Program-made: the position numbers and the translations under genes
Source of the DNA: VGMA01 sp964655475
Lineage (GTDB): Bacteria > Chlamydiota > Chlamydiia > Chlamydiales > VGMA01
Assembly: GCA_964655475.1 (NCBI GenBank)
Contig: CAZZMO010000010.1
Coordinates: forward strand, 1 to 48,119
Reading direction: 5' to 3'
DNA: 48,119 nucleotides
The notes under the pieces: model-generated
What the model was told of the DNA's origin: nothing
Databases searched by the model: none
Seen by the model: only the letters and a program-made list of their open reading frames with translations
In this document: in pieces, positions 31,533 through 40,129 of the stretch
Layout of the letters: each line of letters opens with the position of its first letter
Position numbering within the stretch: the first letter of the stretch is position 1

Positions 31533-32981
31533 CTATTTTTGTTTAATGGGGACGAGAAGGGCGCAAAGGAAGGCTAGAATCATAAAGAAGGAGAGAAAGA
31601 GGAGCATGTCGTTGTAGCCTGCCCGAAATCCTTCATGGAGCCAGGTGAGAATGTGAGAGTCTGGCCCTACGATTGTTTCTGCCGTAGCTGGGTCTGAGAG
31701 GAGCGCATCGGTCCGCTCGGCGAAGAGGCATTGGAGTTCATTCATGTGAGGTGCAAGGAAACGTTTTGTCCCTGTGCGGAAAAAGACTCCTGCAATGGCA
31801 AGGCCAATCACGCCACCAATTTCTTGGAGGGTCATGAACATCCCTGAAGCGATCCCTGCCATGTGATGGGGAAGAGAAGAGAGAGCGCTTGAAGCTGAGG
31901 GGCCCCAGGTGAGTACCCAGCCGAGCCCTATGAGGATGCAAAAGCCTTGGATTGGGAGAAAGGATTCGAAAAAGACAGAGAGGAAGAGGAGGGAAAACCC
32001 GAGGAGTAAAAGAGGTCTAGGTCCAATCCTATCGTAAAGTTTACTGACAGGGATCGAAAGGAGAGCGATCGGGATTGTGATGAAGAGCATGATAGCTCCA
32101 GCCTCCAGCCCTGATGCCCCTTGCTCATTTTGTAAGTAGAGGGGAACGAAGAAAAAGATCGCCCAAACAAATCCGATTAAGCAGCCGTTACAGATCGAGG
32201 CAAATAAAAACCCAGCATGGGCAAATAATTTGGGTTGAAAGAGGGGCTCTTTACTTCTTTTTTCTACAATCATTAAACCAGCCAATGCAATCGCTGCTAA
32301 GCTAAAGAGACCTATGACTGGCCAAGAGCTCCATCCCCAGCTCGGCCCTTGCATGATCCCACTCACCGTCCCACCAACCGCTGTGGCAAGGAGTAGTACC
32401 CCGCTCCAATCGCAGTGGGATGAGTGGGTTTCTTCTTTTTTTACAAATAAGAAGACGAGGAGGAGTGAAAGTAAAGAAAGGGGAATATTGATGAAAAAAA
32501 TCCAGCGCCAGCTCAAGTAGCGGATCATCATCCCTCCGAGGAGAGGTCCTATTGATGAGGCGGTCGAAACCGCAACTGCCCAAATCGCAATAGCCTTAGT
32601 CTTTTGCTGTTCGGGAAATTGATGGACGGTTAAAGCTTGCGATAGGGTAAGAATCGATGCGGCGGCAAGGCCGAAGAGACCCATGCTTGCAATAATGAAG
32701 CTCGGCTCTTTGGCAGAGCCAGCGCCAAGACAAGCAAGGGCAAGGCCAAAGAGACCTGCCATGTAGACCCATTTTCGTCCATGGGAATCGCCGAGCTTGC
32801 CTAGCGCTAGAAGCGCTGTACAAATAAAAATGCCGTAGCTATTCATCATCCATTGAAGCTCAGCGACATCCGCTCCGAGTTCACTTTGGATCGATGCAAG
32901 AGACATATTGATGCTCGACCAGCCCGCTGCCAGCACACCCATCCCGAGTAAAATGCCGAACACCGCCCAAAATCTCTTCAC
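31533..32981 (-). CDS. MFS drug-efflux-type transporter (DHA2/EmrB-like)
   Basis: This 482-aa major-facilitator protein has about 14 membrane helices, as in the DHA2 (EmrB/QacA) group. The motif A loop LGKLGDSHGRKWVYMAGL lies between helices 2 and 3, and a motif C-like LGPLLGG follows in helix 5. The substrate is probably an organic cation or drug, but cannot be told. It starts with GTG, supported by GGAGG 5 bases upstream. It is transcribed alone, divergent from the aldo-keto reductase. Confidence 0.92.
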   Translation of the reverse strand: MKRFWAVFGILLGMGVLAAGWSSINMSLASIQSELGADVAELQWMMNSYGIFICTALLALGKLGDSHGRKWVYMAGLFGLALACLGAGSAKEPSFIIASMGLFGLAAASILTLSQALTVHQFPEQQKTKAIAIWAVAVSTASSIGPLLGGMMIRYLSWRWIFFINIPLSLLSLLLVFLFVKKEETHSSHCDWSGVLLLATAVGGTVSGIMQGPSWGWSSWPVIGLFSLAAIALAGLMIVEKRSKEPLFQPKLFAHAGFLFASICNGCLIGFVWAIFFFVPLYLQNEQGASGLEAGAIMLFITIPIALLSIPVSKLYDRIGPRPLLLLGFSLLFLSVFFESFLPIQGFCILIGLGWVLTWGPSASSALSSLPHHMAGIASGMFMTLQEIGGVIGLAIAGVFFRTGTKRFLAPHMNELQCLFAERTDALLSDPATAETIVGPDSHILTWLHEGFRAGYNDMLLFLSFFMILAFLCALLVPIKQK

Positions 32982-33075
32982 ATCGCCTCCCTAGAACGAA
33001 AGATTGCATCATATACAAACCTTGATTTTTTTTTGTAAAACGATTACGAAAAATAAAGAACTATTCGAGGTTTAT

Positions 33076-34041
33076 ATGAAATTGTTTCCATTAGCTTCTG
33101 GCGCATCGATTCCAGCAATCGGTCTTGGTACTTGGCAAGGGAGTAATGCTGAACTCTCTGAAGCTGTAAAGTGTGCAATTAACGTTGGGTATCGCCATAT
33201 TGATGCAGCGGCTGTCTATGTTAATGAAATTGGTGTAGGTCAAGGGGTTAAGGAGATATTAGCTCAAAAGAAAATCAAACGAGAAGATCTCTTCATTACC
33301 TCTAAACTCTGGAATAGCTATCATTTACCTAAAGATGTGTTGCCAGCTCTTAAATCAAGCCTATCTGATCTGCAGCTCAACTATTTAGATCTCTATTTGA
33401 TTCATTGGCCCGTGGCCTATCAGCCAAGAGTAGGGTTGGGAATGGCAGAAAAGGGAGACGATTACATCCCACTATCTAAAATTCCATTGAGAGAAACATG
33501 GCAAGCAATGGAACAATTAGTCAGCCTTGGGCTTGTGAAAAGTATTGGCGTGTCTAATTTTTCCATCAAGCAACTGTCAGAAATCCTTCCCCATGCCAAG
33601 GTGCCTATCTCTGTCAATCAAGTGGAAAACCATCCTTTTCTATCTCAAGAAGAGTTAATTCAATTTTGTCACAAAAATAAGATTCATGTAACAGCCTACT
33701 CTCCTTTGGGTTCTCCTAATAAACCACATGAGTTCAAAATCAAAGGCGAACCTACTCTTTTACAAAATCAGGCCCTTACTGAGATCGCCATGAAATATAG
33801 CGCAACACCTGCACAAATTGCTCTTGCCTGGCAGTTTGCCAGAGGTCTCTCTGCCATCCCTCAATCGATAAATTCTCAGCGGATCGAACAAAATTTTGGT
33901 GCGATGCAGATCAAGCTAGCAGCAGAGGATATGAAAAAGATCAGTGCCTTGAATATTAATCATCGCTACCTCGATGGGAGTTTCTGGACAGGGAACGGCT
34001 CTCCATACTCTATCAACGACTTTTGGCATGCTTCAGCATAA
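33076..34041 (+). CDS. Aldo-keto reductase
   Basis: This 321-aa NADPH-dependent TIM-barrel reductase has the full catalytic tetrad: Asp43 and Tyr48 (GYRHIDAAAVYVNE), Lys77 (ITSKLWN) and His110 (LIHWP). The NADP-binding block SIGVSNFS and the C-terminal IPQSINSQRIEQNF are also present. It is closest to the eukaryotic-like AKR1 group in appearance. ATG 33076 has GAGG 5 bases upstream; the longer frame to 33004 has no good start. The true substrate is unknown. Confidence 0.93.
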   Translation: MKLFPLASGASIPAIGLGTWQGSNAELSEAVKCAINVGYRHIDAAAVYVNEIGVGQGVKEILAQKKIKREDLFITSKLWNSYHLPKDVLPALKSSLSDLQLNYLDLYLIHWPVAYQPRVGLGMAEKGDDYIPLSKIPLRETWQAMEQLVSLGLVKSIGVSNFSIKQLSEILPHAKVPISVNQVENHPFLSQEELIQFCHKNKIHVTAYSPLGSPNKPHEFKIKGEPTLLQNQALTEIAMKYSATPAQIALAWQFARGLSAIPQSINSQRIEQNFGAMQIKLAAEDMKKISALNINHRYLDGSFWTGNGSPYSINDFWHASA

Positions 34042-34066
34042 ATAGAAGTTCTTGTACTATAGATGC

Positions 34067-35728
34067 ATGAAGATACTCTTATTATTTTTATGCATCACTC
34101 TGCTTCCTATTTATGGAGCTTCTGGAAAGCGAGTAGAAAGTATTTCTTATTCATTCTCGCTTCAAGAAATGGATCATCAACAACTCCTCGTCGAGTGTAC
34201 CTTTCAGGGGAATGAAAATGGCGAGACCCAATTGATATTGCCTTATCAATGGGCGAATCAGTTCGAGTTGTATAAAAATATTGATGGATTGAAGGCATCT
34301 CAGCATCTCATTGAAAATACTGAAGACCCCCATATAAAAGTTGTTCACCATCATCCTCATGAGCTCATTACAATCTGTTATGGAATCGAGCTTCTATCGA
34401 ATAACATCAATCACGAAAATTATTATAGACCTATCGGGGGAGCCTCATACTTTTATGCAATCGGAAGCGGCATGTTCGTGCTTCCAGCTCTCAATGATTC
34501 AAAAAAAGAAATCACATTAGAGTGGAATGGCATTCCAAATGAGTGGAAAATCGCGAATAGCTTTGGGCAAGAAGAGAAAACACAAACAATCATGAGCAGT
34601 TTTGAGGATTTGCAAGCTGCTGTCTTTATGGCAGGGGATTTTCAGATCATCGAGTGCAACCCAGGAGCGTACCCGATTTATATTGCAATGAGGGGGGAGT
34701 GGCCATTTTCAGGAGATGAGTTAACGACGCTAGTAGAAAAGATCTTTCTCTCTCAAAGAAACTTCTGGAATGATCATGAATTTCCTTACTTTTTAGTTTC
34801 AGTAGTCCCCATAGATACAAAGAACTCGACTGGAGGAACTGCTCTAAAGAACGCCTTTTCCTTGTTTTTAGGGGATAATAATTTCCCTAAGGATGATTAC
34901 TTAAAACACTTGGCCTGGCTCATCAGCCATGAACATTTCCATACATGGAATGGGTATAAAATTCGCTCTTCAGAGCCAGAAGGCTCTATGTATTGGTTTT
35001 CTGAAGGGTTTACTGAATACTACGCTGTGAAGTTAAACCGTCAGAGTGGAATCATGTCAGAGAGGGACTACGTCGATCACATGAATGGTATTCTCAGAGA
35101 CTATTTTGCATCCCCTGTGCACCATATTCCCAATGAAACAATCGTGAAGAATTTTTGGTTCGATTTCCCTACCGCAAAATTGCCCTACGATAGAGGTTTT
35201 ACATTAGCATTGTATCTCGATGCAAAAATCCAATCCAAGCAAGAAGGGCGCAGTTTAGATCATTTCATGCATGACCTATTTGCCATAACCTATCAAAAGG
35301 AGCGCCAATTTTCCTTCGATGATTTCCTCACCCTCGCTGCAACTTACCTAGATGATGAAGATCTTGATCCCCTAAAGAGATCGATCATAGAAGGGGAGAC
35401 GATCTCTCTTATCGAAGAAGCTCTCGGCTCCGAATACCACCTAGCCTGGGAAGAATATGTCGGCTTCAACCTCCAAGAATCCCTCACAGATGGGATCATC
35501 AAAGGGGTCCAATATGGGAGCATCTCCTTTCAAGCAGGGCTCCTCAATGGGCTCAAGCTCCTCGAATTTAACCAAAGTAGAACTCTTATCACCCTCCTCC
35601 TCCTCAATGAGAAAACAGCCGAGCAAACCACCATCTCCTACGACCTCAAAGAAACGAGAAACATCCCCCGGTACACCCGCTCTATAAACCTTGTACAAAA
35701 TGTTTCTGATATAACAGGTGTGCGTTAA
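34067..35728 (+). CDS. M61-family metallopeptidase (glycyl aminopeptidase-like), secreted
   Basis: This protein of about 553 aa has a signal peptide (MKILLLFLCITLLPIYGASG). An N-terminal beta domain is followed by the gluzincin motif HEHFH at 288-292 (HExxH) and the downstream Glu in WFSEGFTEYY (Glu313) that completes the zinc site. A C-terminal part with GIIKGVQYGSISFQAGLLNG looks like a PDZ domain. M61 enzymes cleave N-terminal Gly or Ala in the periplasm. The start is ATG 34067; a TTG lies 15 bases earlier. Its last 47 bases overlap the convergent unknown gene. Confidence 0.9.
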   Translation: MKILLLFLCITLLPIYGASGKRVESISYSFSLQEMDHQQLLVECTFQGNENGETQLILPYQWANQFELYKNIDGLKASQHLIENTEDPHIKVVHHHPHELITICYGIELLSNNINHENYYRPIGGASYFYAIGSGMFVLPALNDSKKEITLEWNGIPNEWKIANSFGQEEKTQTIMSSFEDLQAAVFMAGDFQIIECNPGAYPIYIAMRGEWPFSGDELTTLVEKIFLSQRNFWNDHEFPYFLVSVVPIDTKNSTGGTALKNAFSLFLGDNNFPKDDYLKHLAWLISHEHFHTWNGYKIRSSEPEGSMYWFSEGFTEYYAVKLNRQSGIMSERDYVDHMNGILRDYFASPVHHIPNETIVKNFWFDFPTAKLPYDRGFTLALYLDAKIQSKQEGRSLDHFMHDLFAITYQKERQFSFDDFLTLAATYLDDEDLDPLKRSIIEGETISLIEEALGSEYHLAWEEYVGFNLQESLTDGIIKGVQYGSISFQAGLLNGLKLLEFNQSRTLITLLLLNEKTAEQTTISYDLKETRNIPRYTRSINLVQNVSDITGVR

Positions 35729-36074
35729 ATTCTTCGCTCCAGCCTGGGCTTCTTGGGCGCAATCGATTTTCGCCTACTTCTTCAGGAACTGGATAAGAGA
35801 TGACGATCTGTCGATCATAAAAATCTTCTGTCTCTAGAAGGACCTCTTGCCACATCTGTCTGAGCTCCACAACAAAGCCGCTCGCTTCTATATTGTTTTT
35901 AAGCCGCTCTAATGTGCCTGGGGTCAAATAGGAGAGGCGGTTGCGAGGAGTGCTGCAGACAGTCACAAAACGATGTTCTGACGTCCATTCGACATTGATA
36001 GCAGACTTTTGTATCTCAAGTTTTAAGTGATTATAGCATCGGGTGTCATCTGTGGATCTGACGTAAGTAGACAT
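35682..36074 (-). CDS. Hypothetical protein, 130 aa
   Basis: I do not recognise this protein. The start is solid: AGGAGGAAAT directly before ATG 36074. The sequence is mixed alpha/beta with many aromatic residues (LRQMWQEVLLETEDFYDRQIV) and no signal peptide or membrane helix. It converges on the M61 peptidase gene with 47 bases of overlap, so its C-terminus may have been extended by loss of a stop. The upstream neighbour on this strand is tRNA-Phe with its own terminator, so it needs a separate promoter in a short gap. Confidence 0.7.
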   Translation of the reverse strand: MSTYVRSTDDTRCYNHLKLEIQKSAINVEWTSEHRFVTVCSTPRNRLSYLTPGTLERLKNNIEASGFVVELRQMWQEVLLETEDFYDRQIVISYPVPEEVGENRLRPRSPGWSEEFNAHLLYQKHFVQGL

Positions 36075-36111
36075 ATTTCCTCCTCATAATCTTGAGTATC
36101 TCGGAGTACTA

Positions 36112-36145
36112 TAAAAAAAAAGCCGAGGATGAAATCACCCTCGGC
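36112..36145 (-). terminator. Terminator after tRNA-Phe
   Basis: On the minus strand the stem GCCGAGG / CCTCGGC (36139-36145 pairing with 36122-36128) with a 10-base loop is followed by nine T. It ends the tRNA-Phe transcript. Confidence 0.92.
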
Positions 36146-36150
36146 AGAAG

Positions 36151-36223
36151 TGGCCAGAGCCGGAATCGAACCGGCGACACACAGATTTTCAGTCTGCTGC
36201 TCTACCGACTGAGCTATCTAGCC
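36151..36223 (-). tRNA. tRNA-Phe (anticodon GAA)
   Basis: This 73-nt cloverleaf on the minus strand has acceptor GGCTAGA pairing with TCTGGCC (one G-U), D-arm GCTCAGTCGGTAGAGC, and an anticodon loop CTGAAAA giving GAA. The T-loop is TTCGATT and the discriminator is A. The 3' CCA is not encoded. Confidence 0.98.
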
Positions 36224-36269
36224 AAATTCGAAAGAAGTTTAATAGAGAATGAGGTTTTTGTCTAGAGGT

Positions 36270-36298
36270 AATACCGTTTATAAAAAATAAACGGTATT
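36270..36298. other. 11-bp perfect hairpin between the Cys-rich operon and tRNA-Phe
   Basis: AATACCGTTTA / TAAACGGTATT with a 7-base loop lies 7 bases downstream of the Cys-rich gene stop. On the minus strand no T-run follows; a T-run (CAGCTTTTT) exists only on the plus strand. It may be a processing site or a weak terminator. Confidence 0.55.
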
Positions 36299-36305
36299 CA
36301 GCTTT

Positions 36306-37385
36306 TTAAGAGGTTGTTGGAGTGGTGCAGACAGGATATCCATCTGAGTTGTTAGTGCATATCTGCCCTTCTAGGCAAATAATTCCACCACAGCAGACGC
36401 CCCCTTCTGGGAGGCATACTTGACCGCAGGTGCTTTCCCCTTGTAGGCAGCATATATTGTTCGTGCAGACTTGACCTGGCTGGCAGGGAAGCCCGTTGCA
36501 ACATTCCATCCCAGGAGGGATGCAAGAGGTTCCGCAGCCGATAGTCCCAGAGGGGCAGCATACTTGATTGCTACAACTGCTGCCTGACATACAACAGAAG
36601 ATATAAGGCTCAGCATCCCCTTCACAAAAAGAATCGCTATCGCAGCAGCAGGAAGGGTCTTCTGAGGAGCAGCACTTGTAGGTGCCATCACTAATGCAGC
36701 AGTAATCTCCCGAGGCGCAGCACTGGTTATTACAGCAGGTTTCCCCTTTATTACAAACAGTGGTGTCGCAGAGTGTTTGATCGGGGCCGTAGCAGCCGCT
36801 AGTTCCTAGCGTAGTGGTGCACTGATCGTTACAGCAGTATTCGCTAGAGGCGCAGCAACCCACGCTGCAACCAAATTGCCCTGTAGGGCAGCAGACTCCA
36901 TGAGAGCAGGTTTCTGTAGATGTGCAGCATGTCCCATCATCGCCCATTCCGCAGCCTGTTTGGCCCTCTTCGCAGCATACACCATTCGAGCAGGTTGCTC
37001 CTTCTTGGCAGCAAGTAGTCTCCCCACAGCAGGGTTCATCACAGCAAGTCCCGCTGCAGCAATATTGACCCTCTTGACAGCAGGTACCGTTACACCCAGT
37101 TTGTCCTGTAGGACAGCATGATCCGTTAGAGGAGGTGGTATCTTCAGGACAGCAGAGAGTTACATAAGCGTTATTGATATAGCTTGCTGAGGTGTTGCCA
37201 GTGGTGCAGCAGCAGTCTGGAGAGTCCGCCGTGCAGCACTCATATGAATAGGTTCCAGAATCAAATGTGACGCAAGGAACTGCGTTTTTTGGGCAGCAAT
37301 AGATGTTATCAATGCAAAACTCTCCTGGCTCGCAGCAACTACTTCCGCAGCAAAAATTTGGTGAAATGCAATTAGTACAGCTCAT
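36306..37385 (-). CDS. Granulin-like Cys-rich protein, 359 aa, about 22% cysteine
   Basis: I count about 80 Cys in 359 residues, mostly as CC pairs in short repeats of the form CCPTGQxGCxxxCCxxxxYCC, like granulin or other disulfide-knotted eukaryotic domains. A second module, YxCCxxxxPxCCC, occurs twice (YSYECCTADSPDCCC and TYKCCSSEDPSCCC) and once in the adjacent 84-aa gene. There is no signal peptide and no membrane helix. The start directly abuts the stop of the small gene upstream, with AGAGG 10 bases ahead. Cys-rich proteins cross-link the chlamydial elementary body, but OmcA/OmcB are exported and unrelated in sequence. A secreted or surface role is inference. Confidence 0.82.
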   Translation of the reverse strand: MSCTNCISPNFCCGSSCCEPGEFCIDNIYCCPKNAVPCVTFDSGTYSYECCTADSPDCCCTTGNTSASYINNAYVTLCCPEDTTSSNGSCCPTGQTGCNGTCCQEGQYCCSGTCCDEPCCGETTCCQEGATCSNGVCCEEGQTGCGMGDDGTCCTSTETCSHGVCCPTGQFGCSVGCCASSEYCCNDQCTTTLGTSGCYGPDQTLCDTTVCNKGETCCNNQCCASGDYCCISDGTYKCCSSEDPSCCCDSDSFCEGDAEPYIFCCMSGSSCSNQVCCPSGTIGCGTSCIPPGMECCNGLPCQPGQVCTNNICCLQGESTCGQVCLPEGGVCCGGIICLEGQICTNNSDGYPVCTTPTTS

Positions 37386-37640
37386 TTATGAAAGCCTCTC
37401 TTTAAGACACCCTTCATCACCAAGAGTGCAGCAATTATGTGAATAACAGATTTGACCCGGCTTGCAGCAATTGAGTACCCCATTTTTTGTGATACAAGTG
37501 GATTGATTAGAGCTGCAGCAGCAGTCGGGAGTTTCTTTGGTACAGCAAGTGTAGGTTTTATGATCTATATTATAGCAGCAGCTTTCACAGCATTCAGTTC
37601 CGCAAGAGGTTGTCCCCGAGCCGCAGCTTGATGTAGTCAT
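37386..37640 (-). CDS. Small Cys-rich protein, 84 aa
   Basis: This protein has 18 Cys in 84 residues with the module YTCCTKETPDCCC, the same as in the larger gene immediately downstream. The start is supported by AAAGGA about 8 bases upstream of ATG 37640. There is no signal peptide. The stop TAA touches the ATG of the 359-aa gene, so the two are translated together. It is probably a single-module version of the same protein type. Confidence 0.78.
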   Translation of the reverse strand: MTTSSCGSGTTSCGTECCESCCYNIDHKTYTCCTKETPDCCCSSNQSTCITKNGVLNCCKPGQICYSHNCCTLGDEGCLKERLS

Positions 37641-37705
37641 GATTCCATCCTTTTTTCTAATATAAAGGATAGGAGAGAGGAAAAACTTAACTAGTTGGTG
37701 TTAAA

Positions 37706-38716
37706 TTAGATGTATCTTTTGCCGTGGATCTGGGCTCTTCCCTTCATCGCCTCGATGAATGGGGCAAGTCCTTGCTTCTCTTTAGCAGAGATTGCGAATA
37801 GGCAGTCACTTGGGACGAGTTTTTCTTTTAAGAAAGCCTTCTTCCCTTCTGCCGCCTCTTCGAGGTCGAGTTTGTTGAGGACTACGAGGGAGGGTTTTTG
37901 AATCAGCGTCTCGTTGTATGAGGCGAGCTCACTTCGAAGAAGCTTATAGGCATCAACAGCGCTAATATCTTCCCGTGCAGCATCGAGTAAATAGATCAAA
38001 ATCTGACATCTTTCAATGTGTTTTAGGAAAGAAAATCCAAGACCTCTTCCATGGTGCGCTCCTTCAATGAGACCAGGAATGTCGGCAATGTGCACTCTCG
38101 AAAAGTCGTCAAATTCAATGTAGCCGAGGTTTGGGATAAGAGTTGTGAAAGGATAATCACCGATCTTCACTTTTTGCATCGTCAGAGCAGAAAGAAGCGT
38201 AGACTTCCCAGCGTTTGGCATTCCGACGAAACCTACATCAGCGATGAGTTTGAGTTCAAGCTCAATCATTCTCCCTTCACCATCGATACCAGGAGTTGCT
38301 TTGCTAGGTGCTTGGTTGGTAGGGGACTTGAAACATTCGTTTCCTTTGCCGCCGCGCCCACCTTTGCAGAGGAGGAGTTCTTGCTCTGGGGTGGTGAAAT
38401 CGTAGAGGATTTCTCCCGTCTCAACATCTTTTACAATTGTGCCTGCAGGGACTTCTAAAACGCGGTTTTTACCACTTTTGCCGATACGGCTGTTGGCTCC
38501 ACCATTTTGTCCATTTTCTGCTTGGATAGAACGGATATTCCGATATTGATCGAGGGCATGGAAATGACTAGAGGAGCGGATGACGACATCGCCACCGCGC
38601 CCACCATTGCCCCCGGAGGGACCCCCTTTCGGGATGTATTTTTCTCGGGTCCAGGCAACAATACCATTTCCACCGCGACCGGCTTGAAGACGTAGCTGGA
38701 CTTGATCAGTAAACAT
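37706..38716 (-). CDS. obgE: GTPase Obg (CT418-like)
   Basis: This 336-aa essential GTPase acts in 50S ribosome assembly. The glycine-rich Obg fold (residues 1-158, starting MFTDQVQLRLQAGRGGNGIV) is followed by a GTPase domain with G1 GMPNAGKST, the G3 DIPGLIEGAHHGRGLG, and NKLD. There is no long C-terminal OCT domain. It follows rpmA by 7 bases in the rplU-rpmA-obgE order usual for bacteria and conserved in C. trachomatis CT420-CT418. Confidence 0.98.
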   Translation of the reverse strand: MFTDQVQLRLQAGRGGNGIVAWTREKYIPKGGPSGGNGGRGGDVVIRSSSHFHALDQYRNIRSIQAENGQNGGANSRIGKSGKNRVLEVPAGTIVKDVETGEILYDFTTPEQELLLCKGGRGGKGNECFKSPTNQAPSKATPGIDGEGRMIELELKLIADVGFVGMPNAGKSTLLSALTMQKVKIGDYPFTTLIPNLGYIEFDDFSRVHIADIPGLIEGAHHGRGLGFSFLKHIERCQILIYLLDAAREDISAVDAYKLLRSELASYNETLIQKPSLVVLNKLDLEEAAEGKKAFLKEKLVPSDCLFAISAKEKQGLAPFIEAMKGRAQIHGKRYI

Positions 38717-38723
38717 ACAAGTA

Positions 38724-38975
38724 CTATGCGACAGGACGTACGGAAACGACAGTCTTGTTCGACTTTTTATATTCTACAACGCCATCTGCAAGAGCGAATA
38801 AAGTATCATCGCGCCCTTTGCCGACATTACGACCTGGGTGCCACTTTGTTCCTCTTTGACGAACGATGATGCCCCCTGTGAGCACGACTTCGCCAGCGTA
38901 TTTTTTAATGCCTAAATATTGTGGATTCGAATCGCGGCCGTTTCTTGAAGAACCCTGCCCTTTCTTATGTGCCAT
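38724..38975 (-). CDS. rpmA: 50S ribosomal protein L27
   Basis: This 83-aa protein begins MAHKKGQGSSRNGRDSNPQY, the typical L27 N-terminus with no cleavable Firmicutes-type extension. GTKWHPGRNVGKGRDDTLF follows. It lies 3 bases from rplU and 7 bases from obgE. Confidence 0.98.
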   Translation of the reverse strand: MAHKKGQGSSRNGRDSNPQYLGIKKYAGEVVLTGGIIVRQRGTKWHPGRNVGKGRDDTLFALADGVVEYKKSNKTVVSVRPVA

Positions 38976-38978
38976 GTG

Positions 38979-39290
38979 TTAGCCTCCGATACTCGTGATT
39001 TTCACGCGGGTGTACTTTTGTCTGTGACCCTTTTTGCGTTCTGTATTTTTTCTTTGCTTGTACTTGAGCGTGATGAGTTTTTCTCCCGCTACTGGACCTA
39101 CGATTTCCCCTGTGACAAGGCCATTTTTTACAAGGGGTGCGCCTATAACAATATTATTATTATTGTTGAGTAGTAATACATCTTTGAATTCTATAGCATC
39201 GCCAGGATTGCCGCTCAAGAGTTCAACATCGATCACTGTTCCTTTTTCGACTCGGTACTGCTTGCTTCCCGTTTTGATAATCGCGTACAT
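38979..39290 (-). CDS. rplU: 50S ribosomal protein L21
   Basis: This 103-aa protein starts MYAIIKTGSKQYRVEKG, with GGAGGAAGCGA upstream; the frame is open further to 39401 but those codons are not L21. The C-terminal RKNTERKKGHRQKYTRVKI block is standard. An ATT-rich stretch (about 39150-39166) encodes five consecutive Asn. It is the first gene of the rplU-rpmA-obgE unit. Confidence 0.97.
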   Translation of the reverse strand: MYAIIKTGSKQYRVEKGTVIDVELLSGNPGDAIEFKDVLLLNNNNNIVIGAPLVKNGLVTGEIVGPVAGEKLITLKYKQRKNTERKKGHRQKYTRVKITSIGG

Positions 39291-39325
39291 TCGCTTCCTC
39301 CAATCAATTTGACGAGGATTGTATA

Positions 39326-40129
39326 TTATGTTCTCTTCAAAGTCAAGGAGAGAAGATAGGCGATTGTAGCAGTGAGCGCAATTGTCGCTCCAGGAGGCCA
39401 ATTGAGGCTGAAAGAAACGAACATCCCCACTAAATTAAAGAGAGCTGAGAGGAGGATGGAAAGTAAAATCATTTTTGAAAGTCGCTTCGTGAACACATTG
39501 GCGATAGCCGCAGGCAGTGATAACATCGCAATCACCAAAATGGCCCCAATCACCTGGATGAGCAACACAACAGTGATCGATACAAGCGTCAAAAGTAAAA
39601 AATAGTAGAATTGGACAGGCTGTTTTTGTAAGTAGGCCTGCTTTTCATCAAAACAGATCGCGAGGAACCTTTTGTGCAAGGGGATAGTGACCAAAATGAT
39701 CAGTGCATCCAATATGAGGAGGGCGTAGACATCATTGAGGCTTGCCCACAAAATATTTCCAAATAAAAAGCTCATGATTTCAGAGCGGTTCGCCGGTGTC
39801 ATCGATAAAAACACGACTCCAACCGACATTCCAAACGACCAAAGGGCAGCAATCACCGTATCTTCTCTTTGCCTATGATACAGATGGATCCAGCCGATCA
39901 AAAATCCTGAAAAGATCGCAAAAATGAGCGCTCCGAGAAAAGGGGAACACCAAGACCATCCGAGCACATTTTGTAAAAAGACAAAAAGTCCTATCCCACC
40001 AATTACCGCATGAGCGATGCTCCCGCTGATAAATACGATTCTTTTGACCACGACATAAGAACCCACAATTCCATTTGCAATCGATGCAGCAAGGCCTGCA
40101 AATAGCGCCATTTGAAGAAACGGATTCAT
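39326..40129 (-). CDS. Zn/Mn-type metal ABC transporter permease (CT417-like)
   Basis: This 267-aa ABC-3 (ZnuB/TroC) membrane protein has about eight membrane helices. Blocks such as NGIVGSYVVVKRIVFISGSI followed by AHAVIGGIGL and the late helix IGAILVIAMLSLPAAIANVF are typical of the family. The start is ATG 40129 with AGAGG 7 bases ahead; the longer frame to 40222 overlaps the ATPase gene and is not used. The start overlaps the ATPase stop. It works with the two genes upstream on the same strand. Confidence 0.95.
   Translation of the reverse strand: MNPFLQMALFAGLAASIANGIVGSYVVVKRIVFISGSIAHAVIGGIGLFVFLQNVLGWSWCSPFLGALIFAIFSGFLIGWIHLYHRQREDTVIAALWSFGMSVGVVFLSMTPANRSEIMSFLFGNILWASLNDVYALLILDALIILVTIPLHKRFLAICFDEKQAYLQKQPVQFYYFLLLTLVSITVVLLIQVIGAILVIAMLSLPAAIANVFTKRLSKMILLSILLSALFNLVGMFVSFSLNWPPGATIALTATIAYLLSLTLKRT

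Noticed and set aside
36371..37121. Ala-rich ORFs inside the Cys-rich gene on both strands
   Set aside because: GCA/TGC-rich codons of the Cys-rich gene give Ala or Ala-Ala in shifted frames; only the Cys frame has a good start and an abutting partner.
39150..39166. ATT/AAT repeat in rplU as a microsatellite switch
   Set aside because: Only about five triplets, in frame, encoding Asn in a loop of L21; variation would not shift the frame.
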